Origin: Ruegeria atlantica
Lineage (GTDB): Bacteria; Pseudomonadota; Alphaproteobacteria; Rhodobacterales; Rhodobacteraceae
Assembly (NCBI RefSeq): GCF_013032505.1
Contig: NZ_WQCG01000001.1
Location: forward strand, 372,001 to 436,000
Length of the DNA: 64,000 nt
Direction of reading: 5' to 3'
Shown: piece by piece, positions 62,301-64,000 of the stretch
How the letters are laid out: each line of letters opens with the position of its first letter
Position numbering within the stretch: position 1 is the first letter of the stretch
Notes under the pieces: generated by a model
What the model was told of the DNA's origin: nothing
Database searches by the model: none
What the model saw: the letters and a program-made list of their open reading frames with translations, nothing else
Program-made: the position numbers and the translations under genes

Positions 62301-64000
62301 TCAGCTGTTCATCGCCGCCCAGACACGTGACGGGCTCATCGGCATATCGATGTGATCGACCGCCTTGCCGCCCGAGTTCAGCGCGTCCAGCACCGCGTTT
62401 ACTACTGCAGGCGGTGAACCGATTGCTCCGGCTTCACCGCAGCCCTTCACACCTAACGGGTTATGCGTACAGGGCGTCTGGCTGGAATGATCGACACCAT
62501 AGAAAGGCACGTCATCCGCGCGCGGCATCGCATAATCCATGAAAGACGCGCTCAGCAACTGACCGTTTTCGTCATAGGCACAGTTTTCCAACAGTGCCTG
62601 ACCAATACCCTGACCGATACCACCATGGACCTGACCGTCGACGATCATTGGATTGACGATGTTGCCAAAGTCGTCAGCGGCAGTGAAAGACTCGATCGTC
62701 ACCTGACCGGTCTCGGGGTCAACCTCGACCTCGCACGCATATGCGCCGGCCGGGTAAGTAAAGTTGGCCGGGTCGTAAAACGCGGTCTCCTCCAACCCTG
62801 GCTCAACTTCCAGCGGATAGTTGTGCGGAACATAAGCTGTCAGTGTCACATCACCCCAAGCCACCGATTTGTCGGTGCCCGCGACGCTGAACTGACCGTC
62901 CTTAAGCTCGATATCGGCCTCGGATGCTTCCAGAAGGTGGGCTGCGATCTTCTTCGCTTTCTCGATCACCTTTTCCGTCGCCTTTACCATGGCCGAGCCA
63001 CAGACGGCCAGAGAACGCGAGCCATACGTGCCCATTCCAAATGGGATCTTGGACGTATCGCCATGAACGATCTCGACCATCGACTCGTCGATACCGATCA
63101 TGTCAGCCACAACTTGCGGGAAGGCGGTCTCATGCCCCTGCCCGTGGCTGTGTGCTCCGACCATGACACTGATCGAACCGGTGGCGTTCACCCGCACTGT
63201 CGCCGCATCATAGAGACCCGCTCGGGCGCCCAACATGCCGACGATGTTCGACGGCGCGATGCCGCAGGCTTCGATATAGCAGTTGATGCCAAGGCCACGC
63301 AGCTTGCCATTGGCCTCACTGGCAGAGCGGCGTGCAGCGAAACCAGCCAGATCGGCAGCAGCCTCAAGCTTGTCCATCGTACCGTTGTAGTCCCCGGTGT
63401 CGTAGGTCAGCGCGACGGGCGTGTCATAGGGGAACTGGGTGACAAAGTTCTGACGGCGCAGGGCAATCGGATCGACGCCCAACTCTCGTGCAGCTTTATC
63501 AACAACACGTTCCAGCTGATAAGTCGCTTCGGGACGGCCAGCGCCACGATAGGCGTCCACCGGCACCGTGTTGGTGAACATCGCCTTCACGTTCACCTGA
63601 ATGACCGGCGTTTTGTAATTGCCCGCCATCAGTGTTCCGTGCAGCCAGGTCGGAACCGAGCTGGAAAAGGTCGACAGATAAGCTCCCAAGTTGGCATAGG
63701 TGTTGGTGCGCAGGCCGGTGAAGTTGTTGTCCGCATCCAGCGCCAGTTCGATCTTGCTGACATGGTCGCGGCCATGGGCATCGGACATAAACGCCTCGGA
63801 CCTGCTTGAGGTCCACTTGACCGGGCGATTACAGGCCTTGGCGGCGAAGGTGCAGAACGCCTCTTCCGCATAGTGGAAGATCTTGGTTCCAAAACCACCA
63901 CCAACATCCGGGGCCACCACGCGCACTTTATGTTCGGGCAGGCCTAGAACAAAAGCACACATCAGCAGGCGGATCACATGCGGGTTCTGCGAGGTGGTGA
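62301..64000 (-). CDS. Form II CoxL-like molybdopterin-binding large subunit (N-terminus cut by window edge)
   Basis: The molybdenum-cofactor catalytic subunit of the xanthine dehydrogenase/CO dehydrogenase family. About 566 of the usual 750-800 residues are visible and the frame is open at base 64000. The substrate loop reads [25 protein letters not shown] is the signature of form II CoxL; true CO-oxidising form I enzymes have AYRCSFR. Further motifs: [27 protein letters not shown], and the C-terminal [17 protein letters not shown] with the catalytic Glu. It may oxidise CO poorly or another carbonyl or aromatic substrate. Confidence 0.93.
   Translation of the reverse strand, partial: TTSQNPHVIRLLMCAFVLGLPEHKVRVVAPDVGGGFGTKIFHYAEEAFCTFAAKACNRPVKWTSSRSEAFMSDAHGRDHVSKIELALDADNNFTGLRTNTYANLGAYLSTFSSSVPTWLHGTLMAGNYKTPVIQVNVKAMFTNTVPVDAYRGAGRPEATYQLERVVDKAARELGVDPIALRRQNFVTQFPYDTPVALTYDTGDYNGTMDKLEAAADLAGFAARRSASEANGKLRGLGINCYIEACGIAPSNIVGMLGARAGLYDAATVRVNATGSISVMVGAHSHGQGHETAFPQVVADMIGIDESMVEIVHGDTSKIPFGMGTYGSRSLAVCGSAMVKATEKVIEKAKKIAAHLLEASEADIELKDGQFSVAGTDKSVAWGDVTLTAYVPHNYPLEVEPGLEETAFYDPANFTYPAGAYACEVEVDPETGQVTIESFTAADDFGNIVNPMIVDGQVHGGIGQGIGQALLENCAYDENGQLLSASFMDYAMPRADDVPFYGVDHSSQTPCTHNPLGVKGCGEAGAIGSPPAVVNAVLDALNSGGKAVDHIDMPMSPSRVWAAMNS

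Noticed and set aside
62463..63809. A 448-codon open frame antisense to the coxL-like gene
   Set aside because: Shadow of a clear molybdoenzyme on the other strand; composition is rich in His, Arg and Gln with no recognisable fold.

Overview
The window looks like chromosomal core from a marine Roseobacter-group alphaproteobacterium (Rhodobacteraceae, Ruegeria-like). The grounds are the gene content (fused indolepyruvate:ferredoxin oxidoreductase, DUF2849/DUF934 sulfite-reduction operon, DctBD plus a TRAP transporter, form II CoxL, DUF808), the GC-rich coding sequence, a GAAC-N7-GAAC SOS box, CceR-type GTTAGCGCTAAC operators and an intergenic hairpin of the kind scattered through Rhodobacteraceae genomes. 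I see no insertion sequence, prophage, integrase or CRISPR array. The genus-level guess is inference.

Layout. 1-4.4 kb: indolepyruvate oxidoreductase (cut by the left edge) divergent from a LysR regulator, then a candidate MmgR/suhB-like sRNA. 4.5-10.7 kb: a large MscS channel, purL, and a translationally coupled operon bolA - two small membrane proteins - grxD. 10.4-18.7 kb: a division operon (coiled-coil protein, zapA, mliC), transketolase, DUF808, two GAPDH paralogues separated by a 47-residue membrane protein, coaD and a CBS protein. 18.7-28.8 kb: a valine-catabolism region (mmsA with a divergent LysR gene; further on isobutyryl-CoA dehydrogenase, 3-hydroxyisobutyryl-CoA hydrolase and mmsB). 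Between these lie a membrane-tethered ribbon-helix-helix/EF-hand protein divergent from an L,D-transpeptidase, a fasciclin protein, a methyltransferase and a carboxylate-amine ligase.

29-44 kb: uvrA with an SOS box, two identical tRNA-Asp genes and tRNA-Val, an APC permease, lon, tgt, a nucleoside hydrolase, qmcA/nfeD-like genes, two Fe-S assembly genes, a 2-oxoglutarate oxygenase, tpiA, and a guanidinium exporter behind a guanidine-II riboswitch. 44-51 kb: a dicarboxylate module (dctB, dctD, then dctP, dctQ, dctM). 51-57.5 kb: a P450, an Lrp regulator, and the assimilatory sulfate-reduction operon cysG-DUF2849-cysI-cysH-DUF934 followed by ferredoxin-NADP reductase. 57.6-64 kb: infC with an ATA start and a structured leader, an aminotransferase/BKACE/RpiR catabolic cluster, and part of a form II CO-dehydrogenase-like operon that continues past the right edge.

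The most interesting points are: a DctD homologue that lacks the Walker A lysine and the GAFTGA loop, yet sits next to two clear palindromic sites with no sigma-54 promoter; the RHH-TM-EF-hand protein, which has the architecture of a one-component transmembrane calcium-responsive regulator, with phased repeats in its divergent promoter; the infC leader with four mutually complementary segments; the MmgR-like sRNA; and the GAPDH pair with different cofactor-site residues and CceR-type operators.
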